This document shows, in pieces, positions 8,245 to 16,888 of a stretch of DNA of 64,000 nucleotides. The DNA comes from Gorillibacterium massiliense (GTDB taxonomy: Bacteria > Bacillota > Bacilli > Paenibacillales > NBRC-103111). How positions within the stretch are numbered: position 1 is the stretch's first letter; each line of letters begins with the position of its first letter. Made by a program: the position numbers and the translations under genes. The notes under the pieces were generated by a model that was given only the letters and a program-made list of their open reading frames with translations, was not told the DNA's origin and searched no databases. The DNA lies in NCBI RefSeq assembly GCF_000455485.1, contig NZ_CBQR020000146.1, positions 82,533 through 146,532 on the forward strand. Direction: 5' to 3'.

Positions 8245-9084
8245 GTGTACAAAGAATCAAACGAACATATCATCGAATACGCCCTTGAGAAAAAGAAGAT
8301 GCTAGACGGCAGCCTGCCGAGGTATCTGGTTGCATCAGCCCTTGCCGGCGTCTATGTGGGTATCGCCGTCATCCTGATGTTTTCCGTATCCGGGCCGCTT
8401 TATGCGGCGCAATCCCCTTTCACCACATGGATGATGGGCACTTCCTTCGGCATCGCTTTGACCTTGGTCGTGTTCGCGGGTGCGGAACTTTTTACCGGCA
8501 ATAATATGGCTTTCGCCATTAGCACGTATTCCGGCGCGACCACCTGGAAGGATACGTTCCGCAATTGGTTCTGGTGCTGGGTCGGCAACTTTTTAGGAGC
8601 GGCCTTGTTTGCGGTTCTGATCTGGAGATCGGGTATCATGGCGGGCGGCGCCTTGGAACAGATGATGCACATCGCCCATAAAAAGATGCATCTGCCCTTT
8701 GAACAATTGTTTTTCCGCGGCATTCTCTGTAACTGGCTGGTTTGTCTGGCCATCTGGACGGCGAAACGCACAAAAAGCGATGCGGCCAAGCTTATTCTTA
8801 TCTTCTGGTGCCTCTTCGCGTTCATCTCTTCCGGCTTTGAGCACAGCATCGCCAATATGACGACGCTCACCTTGTCTCTGCTGCTTCCTCATGCTTCTGA
8901 CATTACCGTTGGTGGGTTGGTTCACAATCTCATTCCGGTAACATTGGGCAATATCGTTGGCGGCTTCCTTTTCGTCGGCACGGCGTACTGGGTCATTTCT
9001 CCGATCCGCAGCTACAAGGCGGGCAAAGAAACAGAAGCGGTTAAAACGTCATCTGGGGAGAAGAAAGCGGCGGCAAGAGGGTAA
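8245..9084 (+). CDS. nirC: formate/nitrite transporter family channel (NirC-like)
   Basis: An integral membrane channel of the FNT family (279 residues from GTG 8245), expected to form a pentamer with six helices per subunit. Family features include the N-terminal helix with YLVASALAGVYVGI, the GAELFTGNNM motif near residue 85, FRGILCNWLVCLAIW near 160 and the C-terminal GFEHSIANM motif. GTG 8245 is preferred because GGAGTGGAG precedes it; ATG 8230 in the same frame would add five residues. The position after nirBD points to nitrite uptake (or exchange) and not formate, though the nearby pfl operon leaves formate export possible. The C-terminal tail is basic and cytoplasmic. Confidence 0.9.
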   Translation: MYKESNEHIIEYALEKKKMLDGSLPRYLVASALAGVYVGIAVILMFSVSGPLYAAQSPFTTWMMGTSFGIALTLVVFAGAELFTGNNMAFAISTYSGATTWKDTFRNWFWCWVGNFLGAALFAVLIWRSGIMAGGALEQMMHIAHKKMHLPFEQLFFRGILCNWLVCLAIWTAKRTKSDAAKLILIFWCLFAFISSGFEHSIANMTTLTLSLLLPHASDITVGGLVHNLIPVTLGNIVGGFLFVGTAYWVISPIRSYKAGKETEAVKTSSGEKKAAARG

Positions 9085-9107
9085 GAACAGGATAACGAAG
9101 ATTCGAC

Positions 9108-9151
9108 GGGCTGTTCCAAGAGCTAAAGCTTTGGGGCAGCCTGTTTTATTT
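9108..9151 (+). terminator. terminator of nirBDC
   Basis: GGGCTG...CCAAGAGC pairs with GCTTTGGGGCAGCC, followed by TGTTTTATTT. Confidence 0.75.
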
Positions 9152-9155
9152 GCAT

Positions 9156-9201
9156 GAAAAAAGGCTTTCCTATTTCCGCGAGGGGCGGAGGAGAAAGCCT
9201 T
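9156..9201 (-). terminator. terminator of fnr
   Basis: On the minus strand AAGGCTTTC and GAAAGCCTT form a 9-bp stem with an inner CCGC/GCGG pairing, followed by a T run. It faces the nirC terminator, so the two operons converge here. Confidence 0.75.
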
Positions 9202-9245
9202 GGTCTATGAGGGAATGGCGATGTGGTTTGATCGTGCTCGTGCGA

Positions 9246-9971
9246 TTATACGCGGCAAATTTCCAACGGACAGCATTCACAGTGGCAAATGCCCTGCAGA
9301 TAGACTTCATCTTTGATCACAATGTAGCCGTTATCATAATCGACGGCTTCTTTTTTACGCAGATCGTTCAGCATCCGGTTGACGCTCTCCCGAGTGGCGC
9401 CGATCATATCAGAAAGCTCGGAGTGGGTTAACTTTTTGGTGATGAGCAAATCCCCATTCTCCAACTTCTTGCCATAGGTGTGGGACAGCCGCATTAAAGT
9501 GGAGCACAAAGCGCCCGGTTTGCCGTACATGACCATATCGCGGAACTTGGCTTGCGTGATCCGGTGCGTCATGCCCATCCATTTCATGAAATCAATAGCC
9601 AGTTCGCCATGCTGCCAAACGAGGATTTCCAGATCGCTCTGCAGCAATACGCCGATGGTGCAATCTTCAAGCGCAGTTGCGCTGAAAACATGGCGTGAAT
9701 TTTGGAAAGGATCGATTTGTCCCAGCATGTCACCGCTTTGGTGCATGTACAGGATCAATTCTTTACCTTCATCCGTCGACTTCGTAATCTTAACCCGACC
9801 GGATTTCAAATAATACAGCTTATCCGCCACGTCGCCTTCCCAGTATAGATGAGAGTTCGCCGTGACTTTCTGCTCATACATTATTTCCTTTAGTATATTG
9901 AGATTATCGTCTGAGAATATCGAGGTGTTACCTGGCAGGACCTGCTCCAGGCTGGGCTGTGTCTCGTTCAT
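9246..9971 (-). CDS. fnr: Fnr, oxygen-sensing Crp-family regulator
   Basis: A 241-residue Crp/Fnr-type activator: cyclic-nucleotide-binding-like beta barrel (about 20-120), long dimerisation helix (about 125-160), and winged helix-turn-helix (about 178-205, recognition helix with ATRESVNRML). The C-terminus carries Cys231-x2-Cys234-x4-Cys239. This is the Bacillus Fnr cluster pattern (CX2CX4C), in contrast to the N-terminal cysteines of E. coli FNR. In Bacillus subtilis the ligands are Cys227, Cys230, Cys235 and Asp141; a constant offset of four places an Asp at residue 145 here, and it is present. The protein should therefore bind a [4Fe-4S] cluster with three Cys and one Asp and be active without oxygen. 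Extra Cys at 229 and 233 are unusual. Its boxes lie at nirB, mobA, pflB and its own promoter. Confidence 0.93.
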   Translation of the reverse strand: MNETQPSLEQVLPGNTSIFSDDNLNILKEIMYEQKVTANSHLYWEGDVADKLYYLKSGRVKITKSTDEGKELILYMHQSGDMLGQIDPFQNSRHVFSATALEDCTIGVLLQSDLEILVWQHGELAIDFMKWMGMTHRITQAKFRDMVMYGKPGALCSTLMRLSHTYGKKLENGDLLITKKLTHSELSDMIGATRESVNRMLNDLRKKEAVDYDNGYIVIKDEVYLQGICHCECCPLEICRV

Positions 9972-10005
9972 GGAAATGCCCTCCTAAATGAAACCATTAT
10001 CTTAT

Positions 10006-10048
10006 AGTATAGCCGAAGTGTGACATAATACATGTGATGAAACTCATT
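10006..10048 (-). promoter_or_regulatory. fnr promoter with Fnr-like box (autoregulation)
   Basis: Read on the plus strand, TGTGA-TGAAAC-TCATT spans 10033-10048 (two mismatches to TGTGA-N6-TCACA). On the minus strand TATACT (10011 down to 10006) predicts a start at 9999, so the box is centred exactly at -41.5. Confidence 0.55.
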
Positions 10049-10078
10049 GACACTAGTGCTTTTGCCGCAAAAGATTTT

Positions 10079-10121
10079 TGTGATTTTGTTTACAGAATAT
10101 TGAAGCTTTATATTCGATAAT
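10079..10121 (+). promoter_or_regulatory. Fnr box and -10 element of the mobA-like gene
   Basis: TGTGATTTTGTTTACA (10079-10094) has one mismatch to the Fnr consensus. GATAAT at 10116-10121 predicts a start at 10128, again with the box at -41.5. Confidence 0.75.
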
Positions 10122-10157
10122 GACTTTAATGAATCTACCGGAAGGGAGGAATGCACG

Positions 10158-10784
10158 GTGCTAACAGGGGTTATCCTCGCTGGCGGACAAGGCAGAAAAG
10201 CAGATCGCAGCTCTAAATCGCTGCTTCCATTTTGCGGTGAAATCTTAATCCAACGTCAAGTTCGAATCATGAAAACCATCTGCAGGGAAGTTATTATCGT
10301 CACGAATGAGCCCAAGATTTATTTGCCGGTGTTAGGAAATTCGGTGCGGATCATCACGGATTACATTCCGGAAAAGGGACCCTTGGGAGGAATGCACGCG
10401 GCACTCTCGCTGGGGACCTCGGATTACTACTGGATAGTTGGCAGCGATATGCCTTTCATATCCGCGCAAGCCGCTCAATTGATGCTTAACCATATGGAGG
10501 AGGATAGCGACGCGATCCTGCCTTGCTTTATGGAGGAACAGCATCCGTTTCATGGGATCTACCGGAAACGCTGTCTGGAATCGGTAACGACGCTTCTTAA
10601 TAAAGGCTGGTTTGACCTGAACGGGTTGCTTCGCGAAGCTCGAGTGCAGGAGGTTAACGAAAGTTTCTTCCGGCAAGGGAATATCGCAAGCCACTTTGTT
10701 ACGAACATCAGCACGACAGAGAAATACCAGCAGGCAATGCAGCTGAACTACTCCTTGGAATCCGGAAACTTATTTGCTTTATAA
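10158..10784 (+). CDS. mobA: molybdenum cofactor guanylyltransferase-like NTP transferase
   Basis: A 208-residue nucleotidyltransferase of the MobA/NTP_transf_3 group. It would attach GMP to molybdopterin to give the guanine dinucleotide cofactor used by nitrate reductase and formate dehydrogenase. The N-terminus has LAGGQGRKADRSSKSLLPF, corresponding to LAGGxSxRMGxxK, then GPLGGMHAAL near 75 and GSDMPFIS near 95 (the metal-binding Asp), and a C-terminal LNGLLREA segment. GTG 10158 has AGGGAGG 8 bases upstream. The Arg-Met-Gly of the signature is replaced by Lys-Ala-Asp-Arg, so substrate choice is less certain than the fold. Divergent from fnr and under an Fnr-type promoter, which fits an anaerobic molybdoenzyme role. 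Confidence 0.8.
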   Translation: MLTGVILAGGQGRKADRSSKSLLPFCGEILIQRQVRIMKTICREVIIVTNEPKIYLPVLGNSVRIITDYIPEKGPLGGMHAALSLGTSDYYWIVGSDMPFISAQAAQLMLNHMEEDSDAILPCFMEEQHPFHGIYRKRCLESVTTLLNKGWFDLNGLLREARVQEVNESFFRQGNIASHFVTNISTTEKYQQAMQLNYSLESGNLFAL

Positions 10785-10850
10785 CAGATCTGAAAAGTTA
10801 TATAACAGGCCGCTAGCGATATACAGGATTATCTCCGTGTGAGAAATGAG

Positions 10851-10878
10851 GAGCTTCCCTTTACTGGGAAGCTTTTTT
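10851..10878 (+). terminator. terminator of the mobA-like gene
   Basis: AGCTTCCC-TTTACT-GGGAAGCT followed by TTTTTT; 8-bp perfect stem. Confidence 0.9.
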
Positions 10879-10888
10879 CGTTTATGGT

Positions 10889-10960
10889 TGTGACTTTTTT
10901 CATTAATTTTAGATTGTGTGATTTTTTTCACTTTACTTGTTTGTGTCAAAGCGTTACAAT
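10889..10960 (+). promoter_or_regulatory. tandem Fnr boxes and -10 element of pflBA
   Basis: TGTGA-TTTTTT-TCACT (10917-10932, one mismatch) is centred about -42.5 from the start predicted by TACAAT (10955-10960). A second, weaker box, TGTGA-CTTTTT-TCATT (10889-10904), lies 28 bp upstream, centred near -70.5. The leader is about 215 bases long. Confidence 0.7.
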
Positions 10961-11181
10961 GAAACACGTAAAGAATATTAGTAATACAGCAAAATGATTT
11001 GCAGGTTTTGGAAAAGGGTAATAGTATAAAGGAAAGCCGCTACGTCGCTCTTTTTCATGAAATAACCAAATAGTAAACGCGACAAACAGGAACAAGCTAA
11101 TAGCAAACAGAGGCCTTACTTCTATGATCTGCACGACCCTGCTTGCCAAAGCTCAGTTCCAAAATGATGGAGGTGTGTACC

Positions 11182-13446
11182 ATGTCGGTACAGGAAAAAG
11201 AATTGCAACAAGGATCTGTTGAAGCTTGGCGTGGATTTTTGCAGGGGAAATGGACGAAAGCCATAGATGTTCGCGATTTTATAGATCAAAACATCACTCC
11301 CTACTATGGTGATGATGCTTTCCTGGAAGGCGCGACGGAAAATACCAAAGCTCTTTGGAACGAGATCAGCGAGCTCTCCCGGAAAGAACGAGAAGCCGGC
11401 GGCGTGCTGGACATAGATGTTAACACTCCTTCGACTATCGTTTCTCATGGTCCTGGTTATATCGATAAGGAAAAAGAACAAATCGTCGGCGTGCAAACCG
11501 ATGCCCCCTTTAAGCGTTCTATGCAGCCTTTCGGCGGTATCCGCATGGTCATGGATGCAGCGAAAGCTTACGGTTTCGAGATTCCGAAAGAAATCGTAAA
11601 AATGTTTACGGAAATCCGTAAAACTCATAACCAAGGGGTATTCGACGCTTACACCGACGAAATGAGAGCAGCTCGTAAAGCTGGCATCATCACTGGTTTG
11701 CCTGACGCTTACGGCCGCGGCCGCATCATCGGCGACTACCGCCGAGTGGCACTGTACGGCGTTGACAAGCTGGCTGCCGATAAACAACGGGAACTGAAGC
11801 AACTGGACGTCAGCGTCATGTCGGAAGACGTTATCCGCGCACGTGAAGAAATCGCTGAACAAATTCGCGCCTTGGGCGAACTGAAGAAAATGGCGAACAT
11901 GCACGGCTTTGACATTTCGCAACCGGCTAAAACGGCGAAAGAAGCAACTCAATGGGTATACTTCGGTTACTTGGCTGCTGTTAAAGAACAAAACGGCGCC
12001 GCAATGAGCTTGGGCCGTGTATCCTCCTTCCTCGACATCTATGTTCAACGTGACCTGGATGAAGGTACCCTCACCGAGAAGGAAGCCCAAGAAATCGTCG
12101 ACCACTTCATCATGAAGCTGCGGATCGTCAAGTTCCTGCGCACACCGGATTACAATGAACTGTTCAGCGGCGACCCAACTTGGGTTACGGAATCTATCGG
12201 CGGCATGTCCTTGAATGGCGAAACCCGTGTAACGAAGAACTCCTTCCGCTTCCTGCACACCCTGTACAATCTGGGGCCGGCTCCGGAACCGAACCTGACG
12301 GTGCTCTGGTCGACTCAACTGCCGGAAGCCTTCAAAAACTTTTGCGCTAAAGTATCCATCGAGACTTCGGCTATCCAATATGAAAATGACGATCTGATGC
12401 GCGGATTCTACGGTGACGACTACGGCATTGCCTGCTGCGTATCGGCTATGCGGATCGGCAAGCAAATGCAATTCTTCGGCGCCCGCGCCAACCTGGCAAA
12501 ATCGCTCTTGTACGCTATCAACGGCGGTGTGGACGAAAAGTCCGGCGCTCAAGTGGGCCCGCACTACGCTCCGATCACCTCGGAAGTGCTGGACTACGAA
12601 GAAGTCATGGCCAAGTACAAGGAAATGATGGAATGGCTGGCTGGATTGTACGTCAACACCTTGAATATCATTCACTTCATGCACGACAAATACAGCTACG
12701 AACGTATCGAATTCGCTCTGCATGACAAAGAAATTCTGCGCACCATGGCAACCGGTATCGCCGGGTTGTCCGTAGCAGCCGACTCGTTGTCCGCCATCAA
12801 ATATGCCAAAGTTCGCCCGATCCGCAATGAAAAAGGCATCGCCGTCGACTTCGAGATCGAAGGGGAATATCCGCAATACGGCAACAATGATGAGCGTGTC
12901 GATTCCATCGCCGTGGAACTGGTGGAAACCTTCATGGGCATGATCCGCAAGCACCCGACGTACCGGAACGCCTTGCACACGATGTCCGTCCTGACCATCA
13001 CGTCCAACGTCGTATACGGTAAGAAAACCGGTACCACTCCGGACGGCCGTAAAGCCGGCGAACCTTTCGCTCCCGGAGCCAATCCGATGCACGGCCGCGA
13101 CAAGAAAGGCGCACTTGCTTCCTTGGAATCCGTCGCCAAGCTTCCTTATGAACACAGCATGGACGGCATTTCCAACACCTTCTCCATCGTGCCGAAGGCA
13201 ATGGGGAAAGATCTGAACAGCCGTATCTCCAACCTGTCTTCGCTTCTGGACGGCTACATGAGCAGCAACGGCCACCACTTGAACGTCAACGTCTTTGACC
13301 GCGAACAGCTTCTGGATGCTATGGATCACCCGGAAAACTATCCGCAACTGACGATTCGCGTATCGGGTTATGCCGTCAACTTCATCAAGCTGTCCCGCGA
13401 GCAACAACTCGACGTCATCAACCGTACGTTCCACCAATCCATGTAA
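11182..13446 (+). CDS. pflB: formate C-acetyltransferase (pyruvate formate-lyase)
   Basis: A glycyl-radical enzyme converting pyruvate and CoA to acetyl-CoA and formate in anaerobic fermentation. From ATG 11182 (GGAGGTG 8 bases upstream) the protein has 754 residues, the usual PflB size. The catalytic Cys-Cys pair is in GIACCVSAM near residue 417. The radical Gly lies in RVSGYAVNF near residue 729, 25 residues from the end; most PflB have Arg where this one has Asn. The N-terminal substrate fold and the C-terminal glycyl-radical domain are complete. It is cotranscribed with its activase pflA 76 bases downstream, and formate could leave through the FNT channel at 8.2 kb. An Fnr-type promoter with two boxes precedes it. 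Confidence 0.97.
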   Translation: MSVQEKELQQGSVEAWRGFLQGKWTKAIDVRDFIDQNITPYYGDDAFLEGATENTKALWNEISELSRKEREAGGVLDIDVNTPSTIVSHGPGYIDKEKEQIVGVQTDAPFKRSMQPFGGIRMVMDAAKAYGFEIPKEIVKMFTEIRKTHNQGVFDAYTDEMRAARKAGIITGLPDAYGRGRIIGDYRRVALYGVDKLAADKQRELKQLDVSVMSEDVIRAREEIAEQIRALGELKKMANMHGFDISQPAKTAKEATQWVYFGYLAAVKEQNGAAMSLGRVSSFLDIYVQRDLDEGTLTEKEAQEIVDHFIMKLRIVKFLRTPDYNELFSGDPTWVTESIGGMSLNGETRVTKNSFRFLHTLYNLGPAPEPNLTVLWSTQLPEAFKNFCAKVSIETSAIQYENDDLMRGFYGDDYGIACCVSAMRIGKQMQFFGARANLAKSLLYAINGGVDEKSGAQVGPHYAPITSEVLDYEEVMAKYKEMMEWLAGLYVNTLNIIHFMHDKYSYERIEFALHDKEILRTMATGIAGLSVAADSLSAIKYAKVRPIRNEKGIAVDFEIEGEYPQYGNNDERVDSIAVELVETFMGMIRKHPTYRNALHTMSVLTITSNVVYGKKTGTTPDGRKAGEPFAPGANPMHGRDKKGALASLESVAKLPYEHSMDGISNTFSIVPKAMGKDLNSRISNLSSLLDGYMSSNGHHLNVNVFDREQLLDAMDHPENYPQLTIRVSGYAVNFIKLSREQQLDVINRTFHQSM

Positions 13447-13522
13447 CATCTCCCTTTACTATAGAACCTGCAAGCAAGGGGGCGGGACGACTATCCCGCC
13501 CTACCTTTGAGAAGGAGAGTGG

Positions 13523-14287
13523 ATGCTTATGTTAGGCCGGATACACAGCTTGGAGACGTTTGGAACAGTCGATGGTCCGGGCATCCGCTTTGTCCTTTTC
13601 ATGCAGGGCTGCGCGATGAAATGCTTGTACTGCCACAACCCGGATACATGGGAGATGAAAGGTGGCAAAGTCGTTTCCGTAGAAGATGTTCTTGCGGAAA
13701 TCGAGCCCTACCTCGGTTATTATCGCCGTTCCGGCGGCGGCATTACCGTAACGGGCGGGGAAGCGACTCTGCAGGCCCACTTTGTGGAGGAGCTGTTTCG
13801 GGAATGCAAACGCCGTTGGAATCTTCACACGACCTTGGATACCAACGGTTTTTGCGAACCGGACCATGTTGCCGGTCTGATGGAAGTAACGGATTTGGTG
13901 CTGCTCGATTTGAAGCATATCGACCGGGAGAAACACATTGCACTTACCTCCCAACCAAACGATCGTATGCTGAAATTCGCTAAATACTTGTCCGATACAG
14001 GCAAAAATATGTGGATCCGCCATGTTCTTGTTCCTGGCTATACCGACGACGAAGAGGATCTTTATCAATTAGGGCGATTTATCGGCAGCTTGAATGGAGT
14101 CGAAAAGCTGGAGCTGCTGCCTTATCACACCATGGGCGTCTTCAAATGGGAGGAGCTCGGATGGGACTACCAGTTGAAGGATATTTCTTCCCCCAACGAA
14201 GACGAAGTCGCACGGGCTAACCGCATCCTAAACGAAGGAATAGCTGCGGAAAAGGCATCTAAAGTGGAAGAAAAAGCATCCCACTAG
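13523..14287 (+). CDS. pflA: pyruvate formate-lyase activating enzyme (radical SAM)
   Basis: This 254-residue activase uses S-adenosylmethionine and a [4Fe-4S] cluster to make the glycyl radical on PflB. The cluster motif CxxxCxxC is in MQGCAMKCLYCHNP near residues 30-40, followed by GGGITVTGGEATLQ (SAM-binding GGE) near 75. GAAGGAGAG precedes the ATG; a second in-frame ATG six bases on is equally usable. The start GRIHSLETFGTVDGPGIRF is typical for PflA. Second gene of the pflBA operon, ended by a strong hairpin. Confidence 0.96.
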   Translation: MLMLGRIHSLETFGTVDGPGIRFVLFMQGCAMKCLYCHNPDTWEMKGGKVVSVEDVLAEIEPYLGYYRRSGGGITVTGGEATLQAHFVEELFRECKRRWNLHTTLDTNGFCEPDHVAGLMEVTDLVLLDLKHIDREKHIALTSQPNDRMLKFAKYLSDTGKNMWIRHVLVPGYTDDEEDLYQLGRFIGSLNGVEKLELLPYHTMGVFKWEELGWDYQLKDISSPNEDEVARANRILNEGIAAEKASKVEEKASH

Positions 14288-14318
14288 AAAAAGCAGTGCT
14301 ATAATAGATACGTCTTTG

Positions 14319-14345
14319 GGCAGCCGGACACCGGCTGCCTTTTTA
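14319..14345 (+). terminator. terminator of pflBA
   Basis: GGCAGCCGG-ACA-CCGGCTGCC followed by TTTTTA; 9-bp perfect stem. Confidence 0.92.
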
Positions 14346-14394
14346 CTTCATAAGACTTTATATGTTTGCACGATAAAATGCCTTATTCCGCATC

Positions 14395-14440
14395 GGTAAA
14401 CGCCGCTCGTCCTTCCAAGGACGGCGTTAGCCGTTTATCC
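14395..14440. repeat. dispersed REP-like palindrome, copy 1
   Basis: An imperfect palindrome that starts GGTAAACG and ends CCGTTTATCC, with CGTCC/GGACG arms around a 6-base loop. A near-identical copy lies at 47964-48008. It has no T tail, so it is not a plain terminator. Confidence 0.7.
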
Positions 14441-14473
14441 TTGACTTAACATTGCAAGGGGATTAGGTCGTTT

Positions 14474-15238
14474 ATGGATCTATCGTTTGGTATGCTGGTG
14501 TTTGTTTTGGCGGGGGGATTTCTAGCTGCATTTGTTGATTCAGTCGTTGGGGGAGGGGGTCTGGTTTCCCTTCCGGTGCTGCTGAGCGCAGGCTTGCCGC
14601 CGCATATGGCACTGGGCACTAACAAGCTGGCCTCATCTATGTCTTCGTTGACAAGCACGTTGTCTTTTTTGAAATCGGGAAAAATCGACCTGAAGCTGGT
14701 TAGCCGGCTTTTTCCCTTTACTGTTGTGGGTGCGGCGGCGGGGACGATTATTTTGCAGCATGTGCCTTCCACTTTTCTCAAGCCGTTCGTCGCTGTCATG
14801 CTTTTTGCCGTTCTGCTGTACACCTTGCTGCGCAAGGGGTGGGGAGAGCTGAAAACCTATGAGAGCCTGACCCGGAGATCCGGTATTTACATGCTGCTTG
14901 CCGCGCTTTTTTTGGGAGCTTACGACGGATTTTTTGGTCCCGGAACCGGTTCGTTTTTAATCTTCGCTTTTCTCATGTTGGGCTTTGATTTCGTCACGGC
15001 TGCCGGCAATGCCAAGGTTTTGAATTTTGGCAGCAATATCACCAGTCTGATCGCCTTTATTTGCTTTGGTTCCGTCAATTACAGCGTCGGCCTTCTGATG
15101 GGAATAGCGATGATAGCAGGTTCGCTCATCGGCTCGCAAGTGGCAATCCGCAAGGGTCATCGCTATGTGAAGCCGTTGTTCATCGCGATGAGCGGACTTC
15201 TAGTGGCTAAGCAGCTTTGGGATATGCTGTCCAACTGA
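14474..15238 (+). CDS. TSUP family membrane permease (TauE/SafE-like)
   Basis: A 254-residue protein with about eight hydrophobic helices arranged as two similar halves, each opening with a glycine-rich turn: VDSVVGGGGLVSLPVLL near residue 20 and YDGFFGPGTGSFLIFA near 150. This duplicated pattern is typical of the TSUP (DUF81) family, which exports sulfite, sulfoacetate or related organic anions. AAGGGG precedes the ATG at a longer than usual distance. It is a single gene, so the substrate cannot be inferred from neighbours. Confidence 0.85.
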   Translation: MDLSFGMLVFVLAGGFLAAFVDSVVGGGGLVSLPVLLSAGLPPHMALGTNKLASSMSSLTSTLSFLKSGKIDLKLVSRLFPFTVVGAAAGTIILQHVPSTFLKPFVAVMLFAVLLYTLLRKGWGELKTYESLTRRSGIYMLLAALFLGAYDGFFGPGTGSFLIFAFLMLGFDFVTAAGNAKVLNFGSNITSLIAFICFGSVNYSVGLLMGIAMIAGSLIGSQVAIRKGHRYVKPLFIAMSGLLVAKQLWDMLSN

Positions 15239-15343
15239 TCAGATATGGAATTTTTGGAATTCATCTGGTGTTAGACTTGTTTTTGCCTGTTCGTTGGGTA
15301 AAATGAAGGGGATTCATTCCATAAATGAAAGGGGAAGATTAGT

Positions 15344-16030
15344 TTGGAAATCACGTTTCATGGCCATTCTGCCGTTCAAATTACCGACGGCCCGAATTCC
15401 ATCATTATCGATCCTTTTCTTGTGGCGAATCCGCAGATTGCGGCAGCTCCGGAAACCATCAAGGTGCAGTATATCTTGCTGACTCACGGACATTCAGATC
15501 ATATCGGCAGCGCTGCGGATATTGCTAAGGCAAACGATGCCACGATTGTCGCGATGGTCGAGCTTGCAGCTTACATAGGAGCGGGCGGAGCCAAAACGGT
15601 AGGGATGAACATGGGCGGCACATACCGCACGGATTTTGCCAGTTTCAAGATGATTCAGGCATGGCACAGCTCTAGCGTAACGGGAGCGGACGGACGTTCT
15701 CTGTATCTGGGAAATCCCGCCGGCTTCATCATTGAAATGGGCGGAAGAACTATTTTGCACTGCGGGGATACGGCTCTGTTCGGCGATATGAAAATGATAG
15801 GCGAGCGGCATAATATCGACATTGCCTTCATTCCCATCGGCGACCTCTTCACCATGGGTCCTGATGATGCAGTTCAGGCTGCGGAGTGGCTGCAGCCCAG
15901 TTTGGTCATTCCGATGCACTATAATACCTTCCCGCCTATTCGCCAAGACGGCGACGAGTTCGTCCGAAAGCTGGCGGAACGGGATATCGAAGGCAAGGTC
16001 CTGAAACCAGGAGAAACCTTCGTTTTTTAA
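15344..16030 (+). CDS. metal-dependent hydrolase, UPF0173 (metallo-beta-lactamase fold)
   Basis: A 228-residue cytoplasmic protein of the UPF0173 family (YtkL in Bacillus subtilis). The metal site is THGHSDHIG near residue 47 (HxHxDH), a later CGDTALFGDM Asp near 145, and MHYNTFP His near 195. TTG 15344 has AAAGGGGAAG upstream and yields the family-typical start MEITFHGHSA. The substrate is unknown for the family. It has its own strong terminator, so it is monocistronic. Confidence 0.9.
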   Translation: MEITFHGHSAVQITDGPNSIIIDPFLVANPQIAAAPETIKVQYILLTHGHSDHIGSAADIAKANDATIVAMVELAAYIGAGGAKTVGMNMGGTYRTDFASFKMIQAWHSSSVTGADGRSLYLGNPAGFIIEMGGRTILHCGDTALFGDMKMIGERHNIDIAFIPIGDLFTMGPDDAVQAAEWLQPSLVIPMHYNTFPPIRQDGDEFVRKLAERDIEGKVLKPGETFVF

Positions 16031-16046
16031 AGTCGCATTCCAATAA

Positions 16047-16094
16047 AAGCCCCAAACAAGCCGGAACCTGGCAGGTCCGCTTGTTTGGGGCTTT
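16047..16094 (+). terminator. terminator of the UPF0173 gene
   Basis: AAGCCCCAAACAAGC pairs perfectly with GCTTGTTTGGGGCTT across a 17-base loop with an inner stem. Confidence 0.85.
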
Positions 16095-16205
16095 CCGTTG
16101 TTTTCGTCATGGCCGTATCCTGGTGATTGATTCCGGGAAAAATGGGGTATTTTCATCTTGTGAGCACCAGCCTGTCTCTTGATTCCAATAAGGAGTTGAC
16201 CGGAC

Positions 16206-16763
16206 ATGACGACGACAAAGATATGGCTTAGGTCGCTGCTTCCCAGTTTTTTGATCTCCGCTTTGACGGCTATTTTGATCAAAAGCTATGTTGCGGAAGG
16301 CGTGGTGGTACCATCGGGGTCCATGCTCCCCACTATTCAGCTGAATGATCGCTTTTTGATCGAAAAAATGGTGCCGATCACCCATTTCAATTTCGGCGAC
16401 ATCGTCGTCTTTTATCCGCCTATCGAAGATAAAACCCACGAGCGGTTCATTAAGCGGCTCATCGGCTTACCGGGTGACCTTATTGAGATCAAGGACGGCT
16501 ATCTTTATCGCAACGGGGAAAAGGTGGATGAACCCTACATTAAGGAAAAGATGGACTATACTTTCGGTCCGGTATCGGTTCCGGAGAATCATTACCTGTT
16601 TCTCGGGGATAACCGCAATGTCAGTCTGGACTCTCATATGTGGGATACGCCCTTTGTCAGCCGGGACAAGCTGGTGGGCAAGGTGGTTTGCCGCTTTTAT
16701 CCTCTGGATGAGTTCAGCACGATGAAGGTGACAGCGACGGAGACGGCGGATTCCCATGACTAA
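16206..16763 (+). CDS. sipS: signal peptidase I
   Basis: A membrane-anchored serine protease that removes signal peptides from exported proteins. The 185-residue, single-anchor Gram-positive (SipS) form has a transmembrane segment at about 10-28, the catalytic Ser in PSGSMLPTI near residue 38, the catalytic Lys in RFIKRLIGLPGD near 83, and the conserved GDNRNVSLDSHMW box near 138. GGAGTTG precedes the ATG. Such genomes usually carry several paralogues, so the choice of sipS over other sip symbols is not possible from sequence alone. Confidence 0.94.
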   Translation: MTTTKIWLRSLLPSFLISALTAILIKSYVAEGVVVPSGSMLPTIQLNDRFLIEKMVPITHFNFGDIVVFYPPIEDKTHERFIKRLIGLPGDLIEIKDGYLYRNGEKVDEPYIKEKMDYTFGPVSVPENHYLFLGDNRNVSLDSHMWDTPFVSRDKLVGKVVCRFYPLDEFSTMKVTATETADSHD

Positions 16764-16807
16764 AGCGGCAGGTCTTTTAATGAAAGGCGGCGAAACGGAT
16801 CAGCCGC

Positions 16808-16832
16808 GATTAGATCACGGAAGATCGGGTAA
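16808..16832 (+). promoter_or_regulatory. possible SigB-type promoter
   Basis: GATTAG-N13-GGGTAA lies about 55 bases before the next gene. It resembles the better SigB-type elements in this window (GATTCA-N13-GGGTAA) with one more mismatch in the -35. Confidence 0.4.
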
Positions 16833-16888
16833 ACCTATGTAGAGAGTCCGAGTTCTTCTCTTTCACACCATTTAAAGGAGTGATGGAC

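Noticed and set aside
10021-10037. Direct repeat TGTGA-N9-TGTGA in the fnr leader as a separate regulator site
   Set aside because: The two half-sites are direct, not inverted; the second belongs to the -41.5 box and the first has no partner.
11122-13449. 775-codon open frame on the minus strand opposite pflB
   Set aside because: It mirrors the codons of pflB, has no ribosome site and resembles no protein family; a by-product of codon bias. The same holds for the long minus-strand frames opposite gltB (51208-52740) and the ASKHA gene (58748-60463).
15279-15301. SigB promoter before the UPF0173 gene (GTTTTT-N11-GGGTAA)
   Set aside because: The spacer is two or three bases shorter than in the other SigB-type elements, so I do not count it.
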